Shown here in pieces: positions 16,427 to 26,645 of a stretch of DNA of 64,000 nucleotides. Position 1 is the stretch's first letter. Every line of letters starts with the position of its first letter. Location of the stretch: contig JAJXWO010000013.1 of NCBI GenBank assembly GCA_021781535.1, positions 1 to 64,000 on the forward strand, read 5' to 3'. The translations under genes and the position numbers were made by a program. The notes below the pieces were generated by a model, which ran no database searches, was not told the origin of the DNA, and saw only the letters and a list, made by a program, of their open reading frames with translations. The stretch comes from Deltaproteobacteria bacterium (GTDB taxonomy: Bacteria > Desulfobacterota > Desulfuromonadia > Geobacterales > Pseudopelobacteraceae).

Positions 16427-17512
16427 ATGGCCGATCCGGTACAAACACATTACCAGAGGTACCCTTACCCACACTATCCGCTGATAGCCTCGGTGCGCCG
16501 TTGTGATACCTACGCGCTCAATTTGTGCGCCCTCTGGGCCCGCTTCAACCGGACTCTGCCTCCGCCCGAAGCAAAAAAAATACTTATTGCCGGGTGCGGC
16601 ACCTTTGCCCCGTATCCGTGGGCGATCGCCAATCCTGATGTGCCGATTACCGCGTTGGATCTGTCGGAGCGCAGCCTGCGAAGAGCTCGCTGGCACTGCT
16701 TTCTGCATGGGCGGTTCAATGTCGACTATCGCTGTGGTGACCTGACGGACCACGCTGCGATTGATGGTGCATTTGGCCTGATCGATTCTTTCGGCGTTCT
16801 CCATCACCTGGAGGATCCGCTGTCCGGCCTGATGAGTCTGGAGCGCCGCCTCGTGACGGGGGGAATCATGAGAGCCATGTTCTACAGCCGCTATGCCCGC
16901 CGGGAAGAGGAGTCCATTCGCCGTGCCTTCAGGCTCCTCGGAATAGATTCGCCCCGTGCTGCCCGAAGCCTGCTCAAAAAAGCCCGGGCCGGGTCGCGTC
17001 TTGCCCGGTATCTCGCCGTTGCCGACGAAGTAGCATCAGATGTCGGTATTGCCGATGCGCTTTTACACCCCCGAGCGCATACGTATCGAATCAATGAACT
17101 ACTGGAAATGATCGAAAAAGCCGGATTGCGGCCGCTCCTGTTTACGCATTACGGCGCTCATGAGGATGTTTCTGAAGAAATTGACCGTCTGCAGAGCCTT
17201 GAAAAGACCCACATGTCTCCCGGAAATTATATTCTGTATCTGGCAAGAAAAAATGAAGCCAACGAAAAAAAAACGGGCGGCAGCATGCTCATGCTTAACC
17301 CGTGCCTGATTCCGGCGGTCACCGCCTTGAAGTTCGGCACATCCAGAATTCCCGCACGCGTCGGATATGACAATCCACCGCTCGGGTGCCGCGAAAGAAG
17401 CTTTCTGAAAGCGTTTGTTTCTCCGGTGTCATGCAGCGCTCTAGCTGAAGAGAGGGCTGAAATGGTTGCCGTGTATAAAAGAGCACTTTTCCTGGTGGAA
17501 TATTCACCGTAG
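16427..17512 (+). CDS. Class I SAM-dependent methyltransferase
   Basis: The 361-residue protein begins with a short YPYPHYP segment, then a Rossmann methyltransferase fold: KILIAGCGTFAPYPWA (motif I), ITALDLSERSLRRAR (acidic end of strand 2), YRCGDLTD, and DSFGVLHHLEDP. The N-terminal YPxPxYP feature and the long C-terminal helical part recall a family of methyltransferases found beside TPR proteins. Substrate unknown. The last 80 residues (MLMLNPCLIPAV onward) show little methyltransferase character. It is divergent from hemW and ends 10 bp from the convergent lptD stop. Confidence 0.8.
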   Translation: MADPVQTHYQRYPYPHYPLIASVRRCDTYALNLCALWARFNRTLPPPEAKKILIAGCGTFAPYPWAIANPDVPITALDLSERSLRRARWHCFLHGRFNVDYRCGDLTDHAAIDGAFGLIDSFGVLHHLEDPLSGLMSLERRLVTGGIMRAMFYSRYARREEESIRRAFRLLGIDSPRAARSLLKKARAGSRLARYLAVADEVASDVGIADALLHPRAHTYRINELLEMIEKAGLRPLLFTHYGAHEDVSEEIDRLQSLEKTHMSPGNYILYLARKNEANEKKTGGSMLMLNPCLIPAVTALKFGTSRIPARVGYDNPPLGCRERSFLKAFVSPVSCSALAEERAEMVAVYKRALFLVEYSP

Positions 17513-17522
17513 GAGCCTGATT

Positions 17523-19631
17523 CTAATTGCTTCCCAGTCCCGCCAGATTGAAATTCACCGTATATGATTGATTCCCGAGGCGCTGATGGAACGCAAGGTT
17601 TACACTCCAGCATTTATGCCGGTATTCGGCCGCATACAGCGATTCGAGAAAATTACCGCGATCAAACGAGTACCGGGCGGTATAAGAAAGGTTAAGAGGT
17701 TTGATCATCTTGGTTGAAACATGTCCTTCGAAGTATTCGAGCTCGTTACGGGCCATCTGGTAACCTGCCCCGATCGAATTACCCTGTTGGTCATCCGCTT
17801 CAACTCCGGCTACCGCCGTTGACAGACGGTTTTCGTAGAGATTGTAGCGGGTGTCAAATGTGATCCGCATCTGCTTGGACAGCATTGTTTCCGATTCCAG
17901 TATCAGATCACTCCATGGGCGCTGGCTCTCTACAAGCGTCAACAGGTCACGTCGTCCCCCCTCGATAGCATAATCCGCACTGAGCCTGATTCGTGAAATA
18001 TCCCGATATTCAGTGGTATCACCAGAGACAAACTTGCCGTTTATTATGCTGGTCGCTGACAGTGTGATCATGTTTTGCCGGATAATGCGGTCTGTATAGT
18101 CATAAAACGGAAGCCGCTGCTGGTCATGGCCGGGTACAAAGTCATAGCTGATTTCCGGAATAAACTCGTGCCTGACTTTTTTGAGCAGCTGGAAATTGGT
18201 GTCATAGATACGCGTCAGTGATGTTGACAGACGGGCACCTGCCTCCGGCAGAAGATCGCCATCACTTGACTGGCTTCCGCTGCTGCTCTCTTGCCTGTCG
18301 GTGGCATAGCCTCTGATATGCGCGCCGGTAAACAGTGTCATCCGGAGATAGCTGTTGTAGGATTGCAGCAAGGTAACCCGGGGAAAGAGGCTGAGGCGTT
18401 GGCCGCTGGTGCCGGATTCTCGGTAGAGGTTGTCCACAGAGCCGTCAAGGTCAAAATAAAGCGGCATTGTGAAGATTGATTGTCGAACCCCTGCCACAGC
18501 AAATGACGGCAGCGTCTGCAGCGTTGTCTGGTCGTTGGCGGCATACAGGTACTGACTGTAGCGCAGGTAGGAAGAAACAGCGTAATGCTGCCACGTTTTC
18601 AGCGCATTGACCGTAGTGTCATTTGACTGCCGATTGTATTCCCCGCTCTTTTCGCCAAAATAATTCGTGGTAGTATCTGACTGGCGGCCGGAATTTCCAT
18701 TTTTATCACCAAAATCACTCAAAAAGGTCCGGTCACTGATGGCATTGGCATCCACACGCAGATTCGCGCTACTGGAAAAAACCTCTTTATGTTTCAGGGC
18801 CAATTGCCACCGCCACCGGTCCTCCTGTTGATCGTATATTGAATAGGGGCTGATGTGCCCTTCACTATCGCGTGAACGGATATAACGATAGTCCACCCCG
18901 ACCCCCACACCGCGACGCGACATCATATCCAGGTCAAGTTGAAGATCCTGGCTGGGTGAAATCACCAGGTAGGCAGGAATATCAAGCTCGGCTCCTCTCT
19001 TGTTCGAGTATCCAAAATGAGGGAACAGGAGCCCGGATCTTTTCTCCAGTACAACCGGAAAAGCCATCCAGGGAAGATAGAGGACCGGGATATTCTTTAT
19101 GTAAAAAATGACATTGCGCCCTGTGGCATACCCAAGCAGGTTGACGTTCAGTTTGTCGGCGCTGATCTTCCAGCTCGGATCAGGCATGTCACAGGAGGTC
19201 AGCTCTGTGGACAGCGCGGTAAACACGCTTTCGTCTATGCGGATAAGTTTGTCTGACGCTATCGTCATGCCTGATTCGGGAATTTTCAGTAGCGTCGAAT
19301 CCATTTCGGCGCGACCGGAATCCATATAGAGGACCAGCGTTTTACCCTTCAGGACGGTAGTGCCCTTTGTCATGACAACCGATCCGGTTGCATGCAGAAT
19401 ATGAGTGGTTGCTGCATATCGGACCTGGTCGGCGGCCAGATTCATGCCATTCCACAGAACGACCACATTACCTTCCGCGGTATAAATCCCGTCTGCTCCA
19501 CTCTGGCTCATGCGATCGGCGCTGATATGTACGTTTTCATCGGGTATGGCCGCCCCGGCAGCACCGGCGGATGGGACCCGACAACAAAGGAGGATGAATA
19601 AGAGCGCGTATAGATAATGGGTTGTCTTCAT
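17523..19631 (-). CDS. lptD: LPS-assembly protein LptD
   Basis: The 702-residue protein has a signal peptide, an OstA/LptA-like jellyroll N-terminal domain (VHISADRMSQSGADGIYTAE, VLKGKTLVLYMDSGRAEM) and the LptD barrel domain marked by NIPVLYLPWMAFPV, KRSGLLFPHFGYSNKRG and a C-terminal barrel rich in alternating aromatic strands. It sits in the outer membrane and, with the lipoprotein LptE, inserts lipopolysaccharide into the outer leaflet. Its length is short of the E. coli protein (784) but usual for deltaproteobacteria. The start is 8 bp after the folC stop. Confidence 0.9.
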   Translation of the reverse strand: MKTTHYLYALLFILLCCRVPSAGAAGAAIPDENVHISADRMSQSGADGIYTAEGNVVVLWNGMNLAADQVRYAATTHILHATGSVVMTKGTTVLKGKTLVLYMDSGRAEMDSTLLKIPESGMTIASDKLIRIDESVFTALSTELTSCDMPDPSWKISADKLNVNLLGYATGRNVIFYIKNIPVLYLPWMAFPVVLEKRSGLLFPHFGYSNKRGAELDIPAYLVISPSQDLQLDLDMMSRRGVGVGVDYRYIRSRDSEGHISPYSIYDQQEDRWRWQLALKHKEVFSSSANLRVDANAISDRTFLSDFGDKNGNSGRQSDTTTNYFGEKSGEYNRQSNDTTVNALKTWQHYAVSSYLRYSQYLYAANDQTTLQTLPSFAVAGVRQSIFTMPLYFDLDGSVDNLYRESGTSGQRLSLFPRVTLLQSYNSYLRMTLFTGAHIRGYATDRQESSSGSQSSDGDLLPEAGARLSTSLTRIYDTNFQLLKKVRHEFIPEISYDFVPGHDQQRLPFYDYTDRIIRQNMITLSATSIINGKFVSGDTTEYRDISRIRLSADYAIEGGRRDLLTLVESQRPWSDLILESETMLSKQMRITFDTRYNLYENRLSTAVAGVEADDQQGNSIGAGYQMARNELEYFEGHVSTKMIKPLNLSYTARYSFDRGNFLESLYAAEYRHKCWSVNLAFHQRLGNQSYTVNFNLAGLGSN

Positions 19632-19639
19632 CTGAAAAA

Positions 19640-20917
19640 TCAGCCTCTGATGCCGCTGTAATTAACATTTTCAAGCCACGCCTTGACTTCACCAACCACA
19701 AAAAGTGAACCGCATACCAGAATAAGATCTCCGTCGCCTGCTTCACTGCGTGCTGTGCAGACACCTTCAACGACAGAACCGCACGGCTGGGATGCAATCC
19801 CCTGCTTATGGAAAAAAGCGGAAAGGTCTTTATCTCTCAAGGCCCGATCAACTCCGGGAGTTACCGTGTAAATAGCATCAACACGTGGTGTCAGCGGCGC
19901 ATATATCCGGTCGATATCCTTGTCATCACAGACTCCTGTCACCATCAGCAACCGCGAATAGGAATAGTCCTGCAGCGCTTCCGCCAGCGCCATTGCACCG
20001 GCAGGATTGTGAGCCCCGTCAAGCAGCAGCCGCGGCGTACCCGGCACCAGTTCCATCCGGCCTGGCCAATACGCTGCGGAAATGCCTTCTTTAAAAGCTG
20101 CAGGGGGAATGAGAATGCCACCGGCTGCCAGCACTTCAGCTGCTGCAAGGGCAACAGCGGCATTTCCGGCTTGATAACGTCCCGCTATTCCCGGTGTGAG
20201 CTGTAGTATATCCCTGCGTATGCCATGGTAATCGAGGGTGCCGTCGGAGTTCCATGCCGCCGAAAAATCTTTACCGAACGTCTTCAGGCTACACCCCCTG
20301 GCATGAGCGATTTTTTCAACTGCTTCGCGCACGCTATCAGGCTGGCCGGCACTGATAACAAAACTGCCTGGCTCGATGATTCCGGCCTTTTCCCGGGCAA
20401 TTTCCGCGAGGGATATGCCGAGATACTCGGTATGGTCGAGGGCAATGGGGGTAAGTACGGTCATCTCGCCATCAAAAATGGCTGTGGCATCGGAACGTCC
20501 ACCCATCCCTGCTTCCATGACAGCCAGTTGGACCCGCTCTTCACTGAAAATGAATGCTGCCAGAGCTGTGGTAATTTCAAAAAAAGTCGCTTCTTCAGGG
20601 GCCGCTGCCAATACCGTATCCATGCTGGTCGCCAACTTTTCGGCAGGGTATTCATTTCCGTTTATTCTGAATCGCTCAGTGAAACGTATCAGGTGAGGGG
20701 AACTGAACTGGGCTACAGATTGCCCTGCATGAAGGAGGATAGCGGAAAGAAAGGCCGACGTTGAACCTTTTCCGTTGGTGCCGACGACATGAATAGTGCG
20801 GAATTTTTTTTCAGGATTACCCAGGCGATTGAGCAGCGTGCCAACCCTGTCGACGCCTGGCCGAATACCAAAGCGCCGACGGGCGTAAAGTTTTTCCAGC
20901 ACGCCTGTCAAAGGCAT
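19640..20917 (-). CDS. folC: Bifunctional folylpolyglutamate synthase/dihydrofolate synthase
   Basis: The 425-residue Mur-ligase-like protein has GIRPGVDRVGTLLNRLGNPE at the start, P-loop VVGTNGKGSTSAF, FSSPHLIRFTERFRING, EAGMGGRSDATAIFD, TPIALDHTEYLG and LLDGAHNPAGAMAL. These are the FolC markers for glutamate addition to folates. It overlaps neither neighbour but lies one base from the accD stop, in the order accD-folC-lptD, a common arrangement downstream of trp genes in many bacteria. Confidence 0.93.
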   Translation of the reverse strand: MPLTGVLEKLYARRRFGIRPGVDRVGTLLNRLGNPEKKFRTIHVVGTNGKGSTSAFLSAILLHAGQSVAQFSSPHLIRFTERFRINGNEYPAEKLATSMDTVLAAAPEEATFFEITTALAAFIFSEERVQLAVMEAGMGGRSDATAIFDGEMTVLTPIALDHTEYLGISLAEIAREKAGIIEPGSFVISAGQPDSVREAVEKIAHARGCSLKTFGKDFSAAWNSDGTLDYHGIRRDILQLTPGIAGRYQAGNAAVALAAAEVLAAGGILIPPAAFKEGISAAYWPGRMELVPGTPRLLLDGAHNPAGAMALAEALQDYSYSRLLMVTGVCDDKDIDRIYAPLTPRVDAIYTVTPGVDRALRDKDLSAFFHKQGIASQPCGSVVEGVCTARSEAGDGDLILVCGSLFVVGEVKAWLENVNYSGIRG

Positions 20918-20918
20918 G

Positions 20919-21773
20919 TCAGGCGGCAGGACGATGCAGCATTTTCAGTACGGAAGCCAGCTTTGCCCGCATCTCGGTCCGCGGGATTATCGCGTCGATC
21001 ATGCCGTGATCCAGCAGATATTCTGCCCGTTGAAAACCTTCCGGCAGTTTCTGGCGGATAGTCTGTTCAATGACCCGTGGGCCGGCAAAACCGATCAATG
21101 CTTTCGGCTCGGCTATATTCACATCTCCCAGCATGGCAAAGCTGGCGGTAACGCCACCGGTGGTTGGGTCGGTTAAGAGTGACACAAACGGGATGCCGGC
21201 TCTCTTGAGTTTAGCCAGGGCCGCAGAGGTCTTGGCCATCTGCATCAGTGAGAGGATGCTTTCCTGCATGCGGGCACCGCCGGAAGCCGAAATTATAATT
21301 ACCGGCTGACGGTTTTGTAAGCCGCGTTCGATAGAGCGGGTGATCTTCTCGCCCACGACGCTCCCCATGCTCCCGCCCATAAAGGAAAAATCAAAACAGG
21401 ACACTTGCACAGCCAGTCCCTCTATCGCCCCTTCGACGCAGATTACCGCATCTTTTGAACCACCTTTTGCCAGCGCGGCATCGATACGTTCCTGATAGCT
21501 TTTGGCATCTTTAAAATCAAGGAAATCGACGGATGTCACATCAGCATCAAATTCCTGCCACACACCATCGTCAAGCAGTGCCTCTAGGCGTTTGCGTGCA
21601 GAAATACGAAAATGGTGGCTGCACTTCGGACAAACCTGGAGATTTGCTTCCAGATCCTTGCTTAAAAGTGTTTCGGAGCAGCCGGGACATTTGACCCACA
21701 TCCCATCGGGGAAGGTAACTTTTTTTCCCTCTGATTTTTCTATACCGACTCTTTCTTTGGTAAACCAGCTCAT
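20919..21773 (-). CDS. accD: Acetyl-CoA carboxylase carboxyltransferase subunit beta
   Basis: The 284-residue protein has an N-terminal zinc ribbon (CPGCSETLL ... CPKCSHHFR) and a crotonase-fold carboxyltransferase domain (FMGGSMGSVVGEKITR, SASGGARMQE, DPTTGGVTASFAMLGD, GFAGPRVIEQTI). With AccA it transfers carboxyl from biotin to acetyl-CoA, giving malonyl-CoA for fatty acid synthesis. Located between trpA and folC on the same strand. Confidence 0.95.
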   Translation of the reverse strand: MSWFTKERVGIEKSEGKKVTFPDGMWVKCPGCSETLLSKDLEANLQVCPKCSHHFRISARKRLEALLDDGVWQEFDADVTSVDFLDFKDAKSYQERIDAALAKGGSKDAVICVEGAIEGLAVQVSCFDFSFMGGSMGSVVGEKITRSIERGLQNRQPVIIISASGGARMQESILSLMQMAKTSAALAKLKRAGIPFVSLLTDPTTGGVTASFAMLGDVNIAEPKALIGFAGPRVIEQTIRQKLPEGFQRAEYLLDHGMIDAIIPRTEMRAKLASVLKMLHRPAA

Positions 21774-21869
21774 AGGTAACCTCGCATGTTTCGTAACCGT
21801 AAAATAGTTAAGTATTAATAAAACCGCTAGGTAGCAGAATCAGAGTGCACTGTCAAGCGTGCCTGCATA

Positions 21870-22661
21870 TTATACAAGTGCATCCTTCAAAAGACTGACG
21901 TAGCTATGCAGTTGTTGCTTCAACTGTTCACCGCGGTATTGCTCGAAAAGTTTGACGATTGCACTGCCGACAACCACCCCCTCTGCAAGGTGTCCCACTT
22001 CGGCTGCTTGTGCCGGTGTGGATATGCCAAACCCGGCCATGACCGGCAACGCAATGGTTTGTTTCACCCGGGACAATTCTTGTGCCAGCGTGTCTGAAAC
22101 AGAAACTCTGGCACCTGTGACGCCGGTTACGGTGACATAATATACAAAGCCGCTGCCGAGCCGGTTAACGGTGGATATGCGGGCGGCATCGGAGGTTGGG
22201 GTAAGAAGAAAAATTACATCCAGTCCGTATTGCTTGGCCGGGACAGCCACCTGATGCGATTCTTCCGGCGGCATATCGACCAGGAGGACGCCGTCGACGC
22301 CTGATTCTGCTGCATCCCGGCAAAAGTTGTCGTAGCCGTAGGCGTGCACAGGGTTAAGGTAACCCATCAAAATAATCGGAATATGGGAGCGGGTCCGAAC
22401 TTTTTTCACCAGTTCCAGGATGCCATGAAGTGTTGTACCGGAAGCCAGAGCTCTTTCCGAGGAAAGCTGAATCGTCGGCCCGTCAGCCATCGGGTCCGAA
22501 AATGGAACCCCGAGTTCGATAATGTCTGCCCCGGCGTCTTCAAGCACATATATCATTTCTTCTGTTACGGTCAGATCCGGGTCACCGGCGGTAATAAAAG
22601 TTACCAACGCCGTGGCATGTTGTGTCTGAAGCGCACGAAAGCGTGCTGTAAGTCTACTCAT
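21870..22661 (-). CDS. trpA: Tryptophan synthase alpha subunit
   Basis: ATG 22661 gives 263 residues and places FITAGDP at the same distance from the start as in characterised TrpA proteins. An ATG at 22679 overlaps the chemoreceptor stop as ATGA and would add six residues, so translational coupling may use either. Catalytic and loop regions are intact: [58 protein letters not shown] and [11 protein letters not shown]. The partner TrpB is 13 kb away on the other strand, an unusual separation. Confidence 0.94.
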   Translation of the reverse strand: MSRLTARFRALQTQHATALVTFITAGDPDLTVTEEMIYVLEDAGADIIELGVPFSDPMADGPTIQLSSERALASGTTLHGILELVKKVRTRSHIPIILMGYLNPVHAYGYDNFCRDAAESGVDGVLLVDMPPEESHQVAVPAKQYGLDVIFLLTPTSDAARISTVNRLGSGFVYYVTVTGVTGARVSVSDTLAQELSRVKQTIALPVMAGFGISTPAQAAEVGHLAEGVVVGSAIVKLFEQYRGEQLKQQLHSYVSLLKDALV

Positions 22662-22675
22662 GGTTGTTCGGCCGA

Positions 22676-24841
22676 TCATATCTTGAATCCGGCCATCTCC
22701 TTCTTAAGCAGATCAATCTGATGGGTCAGATCCGTAACGGCGCCATTCATGGTTTTTGTCGCATGGCTGTTTGCAACTGTTACGCTTTCTATATTGTGTA
22801 CCGATTTTGAAATCAAGGTACTGTTATCGACCTGAGAACGGCACGCTTCGCGGATCTGATCAACCATGGAGGTGACATCCTCCGCTGAATGGGCGATCAA
22901 GCTGCTGGCTCGGCTCTGTTCGCGGGTTGAAGTGCGTACATGGATGGTGAGATCCTTCATCCGCTCAACCGCCGCAGAAATCATATCGGTGCCACGAGAG
23001 TGCTCACGCGATGAGTTGGCAATACTTTCAACCATATCTTCAACGCTTTCCATGGCTTCCCGGATACTCTGGCTGCCGCGAGCCTGTTCAACCGTTGCCT
23101 TGGCAATCTCGCTAACCTGAACTCCGGTCCGCCCAACTCCCGTAACGATCTTTTCAAGCGCAGTACCGGAACGTTGCGATAATCTTTCGCCCGCGGCAAT
23201 ACTGTTCTCAGCTTGGCTGATGGCATCGACGGCACGGCGTGTTTCTTCCTGGACCCCTTTTATCACGGTTGCAATTTCCCGGGTGGAGCTGCTCGTACGT
23301 TCGGCCAGTTCACGGATTTCGTCGGCAACCACGGCAAACCCTTTGCCATGCTCACCGGCCTGGGCTGCTATGATGGCCGCATTGAGTGCCAGAAGATTGG
23401 TCTGCTCTGCAACTTCGTCAATAACGGAAAGAATGGCTCCGATATCGTTTACCCGTATCGAGAGTGTTTCAACCACCTCCGACGTTATCCGGGATGACGC
23501 CCTGATCGCCTGCATGCCGGCAATCGCTTCAAGTACAGCATTCTTACCAATCTCTGCATCGCTTCGTACCGTCTCGGAAATAGCGGCCGAATCCATGGCA
23601 TTTTTTTCTACCTGTTTAATGCTCGCATCCATCTGGGCGATTGATGAGGCTGTCATGGTGGATGCGTCCAGCAAGTTGACGATGCTCGTGCCGATCTCTT
23701 TAATTGACGTAGTCATCTGTGTAATGGAAGAACTTACCTCTTCAACAGCTTCTTCAAGCTTTTCGGCGCTCATTGCGATCTCTTCAATCGTTGCGGCCAT
23801 CTCAAGTGACGACGCGGATGATTCGGTTGTGGACTCCAAGAGTTTATCGATCCCCTCGTAAACTTCATGTACCGATTTGTTTATTTGTACGACAGCGTGT
23901 GATGCTTCGAGCACAGACTTTTCCTGCATCTGCGCGGAATTTAGCGCCAGACGGGCACTGTTTTCCAGATTGCTGTCAATAGTGGTGAGCTCTTCTGAAG
24001 AGGAACTTATCCGCGCGACAATGCAATGGAGATTTTCAGCCATGGCGTTCATGGCATGTGCCACATCAGCTGCTTCTCCGCCGCCATGCACATCGAGGCG
24101 GGCGTCAAGCCTGCCGCCGGCCATGGCCCGTGCAAATTTGACACAGCTTCTGAGCGGCCTGGTAATAGAGGTTGTGATGAGATATGAAAACAGAGCGATA
24201 AGAACGATTACAGTGATAGTAACCGTTGCAGAGACAATGATTTTTGTTTTGATGCCTGTTGCGACCTGGTGTTCGGTTGCACTGACATCCTTCCGGATGT
24301 GGTCAATCATTTGAGCAACGGCCGTGCTGAACAAACTGAACCGTTGCGACTGGATTCCTGCCATAAGAGTGGTGGCTTTAAGCACATCACCCTTGGCTAC
24401 GGCTGGTAATACCTCATCCAACAACGTTTGTTGATATTCTTTCCAGATGCGGTTTGCTTTGTTGATAGCAGCAAGCTTCCCAGGAGACCCAGCCGATTCA
24501 AGAACAATCCCGAAGTTAAGCTCGATATCTTTTGTGAGGTTTTTAATAGAGGCGCTTTTCTTTTCGGATGTGGCGCTGTCAGTCCCATGCGTTAAATTCT
24601 GCATTTCACTGTTGATCTGGTAAAAGTCAGATTTCAGTAAGGCAATACTTTCAAGAGCATCTCTGTTTTTCTGGATGTATCGGTAGGTGGCGCCGCCAAT
24701 TTTTACTTCATTCATCATATACAGACTGATGGCGCCAACCAGCAGAATGCCAAGTAAAACCGCGGCAAAAAGAAGTACCATCTTAGTGCGAAGGGTGAAG
24801 CTGAGGCCAGTTGAACTGGCGGAAGACGTTCCGCTCTCCAC
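22676..24841 (-). CDS. Methyl-accepting chemotaxis protein
   Basis: The 721-residue receptor starts with GTG after GAGGAG. A first membrane helix (about 20-45), a periplasmic four-helix-bundle type sensor of roughly 160 residues, a second helix (about 206-228) and a HAMP domain precede a long cytoplasmic coiled coil. The hairpin tip reads [41 protein letters not shown] in the sequence, the standard CheA/CheW contact region (given here as positions near 475-515). No C-terminal CheR-docking pentapeptide is seen. Its stop overlaps a possible trpA start; there are no other chemotaxis genes close by. Confidence 0.93.
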   Translation of the reverse strand: MESGTSSASSTGLSFTLRTKMVLLFAAVLLGILLVGAISLYMMNEVKIGGATYRYIQKNRDALESIALLKSDFYQINSEMQNLTHGTDSATSEKKSASIKNLTKDIELNFGIVLESAGSPGKLAAINKANRIWKEYQQTLLDEVLPAVAKGDVLKATTLMAGIQSQRFSLFSTAVAQMIDHIRKDVSATEHQVATGIKTKIIVSATVTITVIVLIALFSYLITTSITRPLRSCVKFARAMAGGRLDARLDVHGGGEAADVAHAMNAMAENLHCIVARISSSSEELTTIDSNLENSARLALNSAQMQEKSVLEASHAVVQINKSVHEVYEGIDKLLESTTESSASSLEMAATIEEIAMSAEKLEEAVEEVSSSITQMTTSIKEIGTSIVNLLDASTMTASSIAQMDASIKQVEKNAMDSAAISETVRSDAEIGKNAVLEAIAGMQAIRASSRITSEVVETLSIRVNDIGAILSVIDEVAEQTNLLALNAAIIAAQAGEHGKGFAVVADEIRELAERTSSSTREIATVIKGVQEETRRAVDAISQAENSIAAGERLSQRSGTALEKIVTGVGRTGVQVSEIAKATVEQARGSQSIREAMESVEDMVESIANSSREHSRGTDMISAAVERMKDLTIHVRTSTREQSRASSLIAHSAEDVTSMVDQIREACRSQVDNSTLISKSVHNIESVTVANSHATKTMNGAVTDLTHQIDLLKKEMAGFKI

Positions 24842-24950
24842 AAAAACTCCTCTCCGGACTCTAAAGCTGGATAAATGAATACAATGAAGTCATTTTTTAA
24901 CAGATAAGCACAGGGAATAACTTCTATTTGCACTAAAGAATGCCGATGAT

Positions 24951-24980
24951 AAAAAAGCCGCCCGACTATAGCAGAGCGGC
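24951..24980 (-). terminator. Rho-independent terminator after the SLT-like lipoprotein gene
   Basis: Read on the minus strand, a GCCGC-TC / GG-GCGGC hairpin (arms 24976-24980 and 24957-24961, extendable by a wobble pair and one more) is followed directly by six T. It lies between the lipoprotein gene and the chemoreceptor gene and should separate them. Confidence 0.75.
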
Positions 24981-25064
24981 GACTTTTATATCAAGCAAAA
25001 ACACCCGGGCACGTGCCTGGAGCATCGTGTTGTACGGCAGCAGACAAGTACTGCACCTTTTGGA

Positions 25065-25694
25065 TCAACGGGTCAGCGATGCCGAGTCGGCCAATGCCAG
25101 TTTGTCGCTCTGAAGGTCCAGTTCCGCCATCATTTCCCGGCGAACTTTTTGTATCTTTTTTATATAAGCATTCGCTTGCGGCCCTTGGCCACAGTAATAC
25201 TTCTTGGCGCGTTCGAGGTTTCCCCGAGCCATGTCAAGTTTGGTATAAAGCTCACAGACCGCGGCTTCGGCGCATTTCCCATCGTCCAGCATATCTTTTA
25301 CGGAAAAGCCGTGGCTTTTGGCACGGCGCGGCATCAACTGCCAGACTCCGACAGCTCCTTTTGTTGAAACTGCCCGGGAGGAGAGCCGGTGGCCGCCTGT
25401 TTCAACCAGCGCGATCTCGGCCAGATCGAATGGCATGAAAACGGTACCGGCCGTCTTGTCAAAACAGATTGCTGCTAACTGATGTGCTCGTTCGGGTGAC
25501 GTTATGCGGGAAAATGCCAGCTCAATAACTTCTTGCTGTTTTTTCCGCTGGGTAAGTGAGACGCTGTTGTTGTCGAGGATGGAGGGTTCGGTGGCCAGCG
25601 ACGTGGTCGAATGGTTGTCTGTCGGTTTAAACGGGGCGTTTTCACACGCGGTCAATACTAACAGACACGTAAGATAGATAAGTTTTTTTCGCAT
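25065..25694 (-). CDS. SLT-domain lipoprotein (lytic transglycosylase-like)
   Basis: ATG 25694 gives 209 residues with a lipoprotein signal (KKLIYLTCLLVLTAC; lipobox LTAC). The middle contains IALVETGG, ALVETGGHRLSSRAVSTKGA and VGVWQLMPRRAKSHG, matching the catalytic Glu, the ESx-like SKAGAxGLMQLMP block of soluble lytic transglycosylases, and a later YYCGQGP segment in the position of the usual YNAG. Substitutions (ETGG for ESxF, WQLMP for MQLMP) mean activity is not certain. It would cleave peptidoglycan glycan strands at the inner face of the outer membrane. The upstream ribosome site is weak. Confidence 0.7.
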   Translation of the reverse strand: MRKKLIYLTCLLVLTACENAPFKPTDNHSTTSLATEPSILDNNSVSLTQRKKQQEVIELAFSRITSPERAHQLAAICFDKTAGTVFMPFDLAEIALVETGGHRLSSRAVSTKGAVGVWQLMPRRAKSHGFSVKDMLDDGKCAEAAVCELYTKLDMARGNLERAKKYYCGQGPQANAYIKKIQKVRREMMAELDLQSDKLALADSASLTR

Positions 25695-25809
25695 AATATA
25701 AGAGTAGGGAAGTTGTATCGGCTTTGCCGGAGCGGCGTCGTTGCCCACAGACTTCGAGGGCGTATCTCCGGCGGGGTACTCCTTTCTTAGTTATTTTGTC
25801 CCTGAAACG

Positions 25810-25836
25810 TCAAAATCCCGATTTCCGGGACTTTGA
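25810..25836. terminator. Stem-loop downstream of the Rrf2 gene
   Basis: An 11-bp stem with one mismatch (25810-25820 with 25826-25836) and a 5-nt loop lies about 100 bp after the Rrf2 stop and 115 bp before the lipoprotein start. A T-rich stretch is partly within the arm on the minus strand. It may be a terminator for the Rrf2 gene. Confidence 0.4.
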
Positions 25837-25932
25837 TGATTCTGTACAAGGTGGCTGGACAATATCGTGCCAAGCGCTATATGTCAACCTAATTTCGATA
25901 ATAATCAGTTGTATCAGGTAGTTATGTCTACG

Positions 25933-26340
25933 CTACTCTTCTTCTGACAGCTCTTTGAGGGTTACGCCATTCAGTACGCCGCGGACCTCTCCTTGTACCC
26001 GCCTCCATACCGGATGAACATTGCAGTCCCCTGAACGGTCACAATTGGCAGGAATATCAACGCAACGGTTCGGAACTATCGGGCCTTCAACCGCCTCGAC
26101 GACTTCCAAAAGTGTAATATTCTCAGGCGCGCGTCCCAGCATAAAGCCGCCGCCGGTGCCCCGAAACGACTTTACCAGCCCCATTTTACTGAACTGCTGG
26201 AATATTTTGGCGAGAAACGTTGGCGGGACATCAACTGCAGCAGCAATGTCGCTCAGCAGGCAGACCTTATCAAGCGGTTTTCCCGCCAGATACACGATGC
26301 CCCTGATTGCATATTCACCTTTACGAGTAAGCTCCATCAT
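25933..26340 (-). CDS. Rrf2-family transcriptional regulator, Fe-S type
   Basis: The 135-residue protein has the Rrf2 winged-helix start (MELTRKGEYAIRGIVYLA) and wing (KIFQQFSKMGLVKSFRGTGGGFML). Three Cys in the region CVDIPANCDRSGDC (near residues 93, 100 and 106) match the Fe-S ligand arrangement of IscR and related sensors. It probably senses cluster status, oxidants or NO. No isc/suf genes are adjacent, so the regulon is unknown. An ATG one codon downstream is an equal start choice. Confidence 0.87.
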   Translation of the reverse strand: MMELTRKGEYAIRGIVYLAGKPLDKVCLLSDIAAAVDVPPTFLAKIFQQFSKMGLVKSFRGTGGGFMLGRAPENITLLEVVEAVEGPIVPNRCVDIPANCDRSGDCNVHPVWRRVQGEVRGVLNGVTLKELSEEE

Positions 26341-26645
26341 ACAAAACTCCTAACCCTGATAGACAGGATACTGTGTGATATTGAAGTCATATTTTACCAG
26401 AAACGAGCATAAAATAACTTCTTGTACACTAAAAGACAATTTATATCCTTTTAGGAGGTTTTGCAGAGTTTGTCAACAGTATTTTATAAGGTTATGTTGG
26501 GTGCTACTTATCCCCATAGGCAGGATACATGCGTTAACGGAGCTGTTTTTTGCCGGCTTTGATGAACGCTATACGTGTGGTAATAAATTATTTCTGCAAA
26601 AACAGAAAGCCTTTCTATCGTGTTGCTGGCCTGAGGAAATCACTT
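26341..26645. other. Intergenic region between tatC and the Rrf2 gene
   Basis: This 305-bp stretch holds no convincing gene. On the minus strand a TTGTCT and a TATTTT hexamer 17 bp apart (about 26402-26430) could form the Rrf2 promoter, which is a weak match. A short TTTCTG/CAGAAA hairpin (26591-26608) follows tatC but is too weak to call a terminator. Confidence 0.4.

Noticed and set aside
16278-16472. N-terminal extension of hemW
   Set aside because: The 65 extra residues lack family character and the usual HemW start aligns with ATG 16277.
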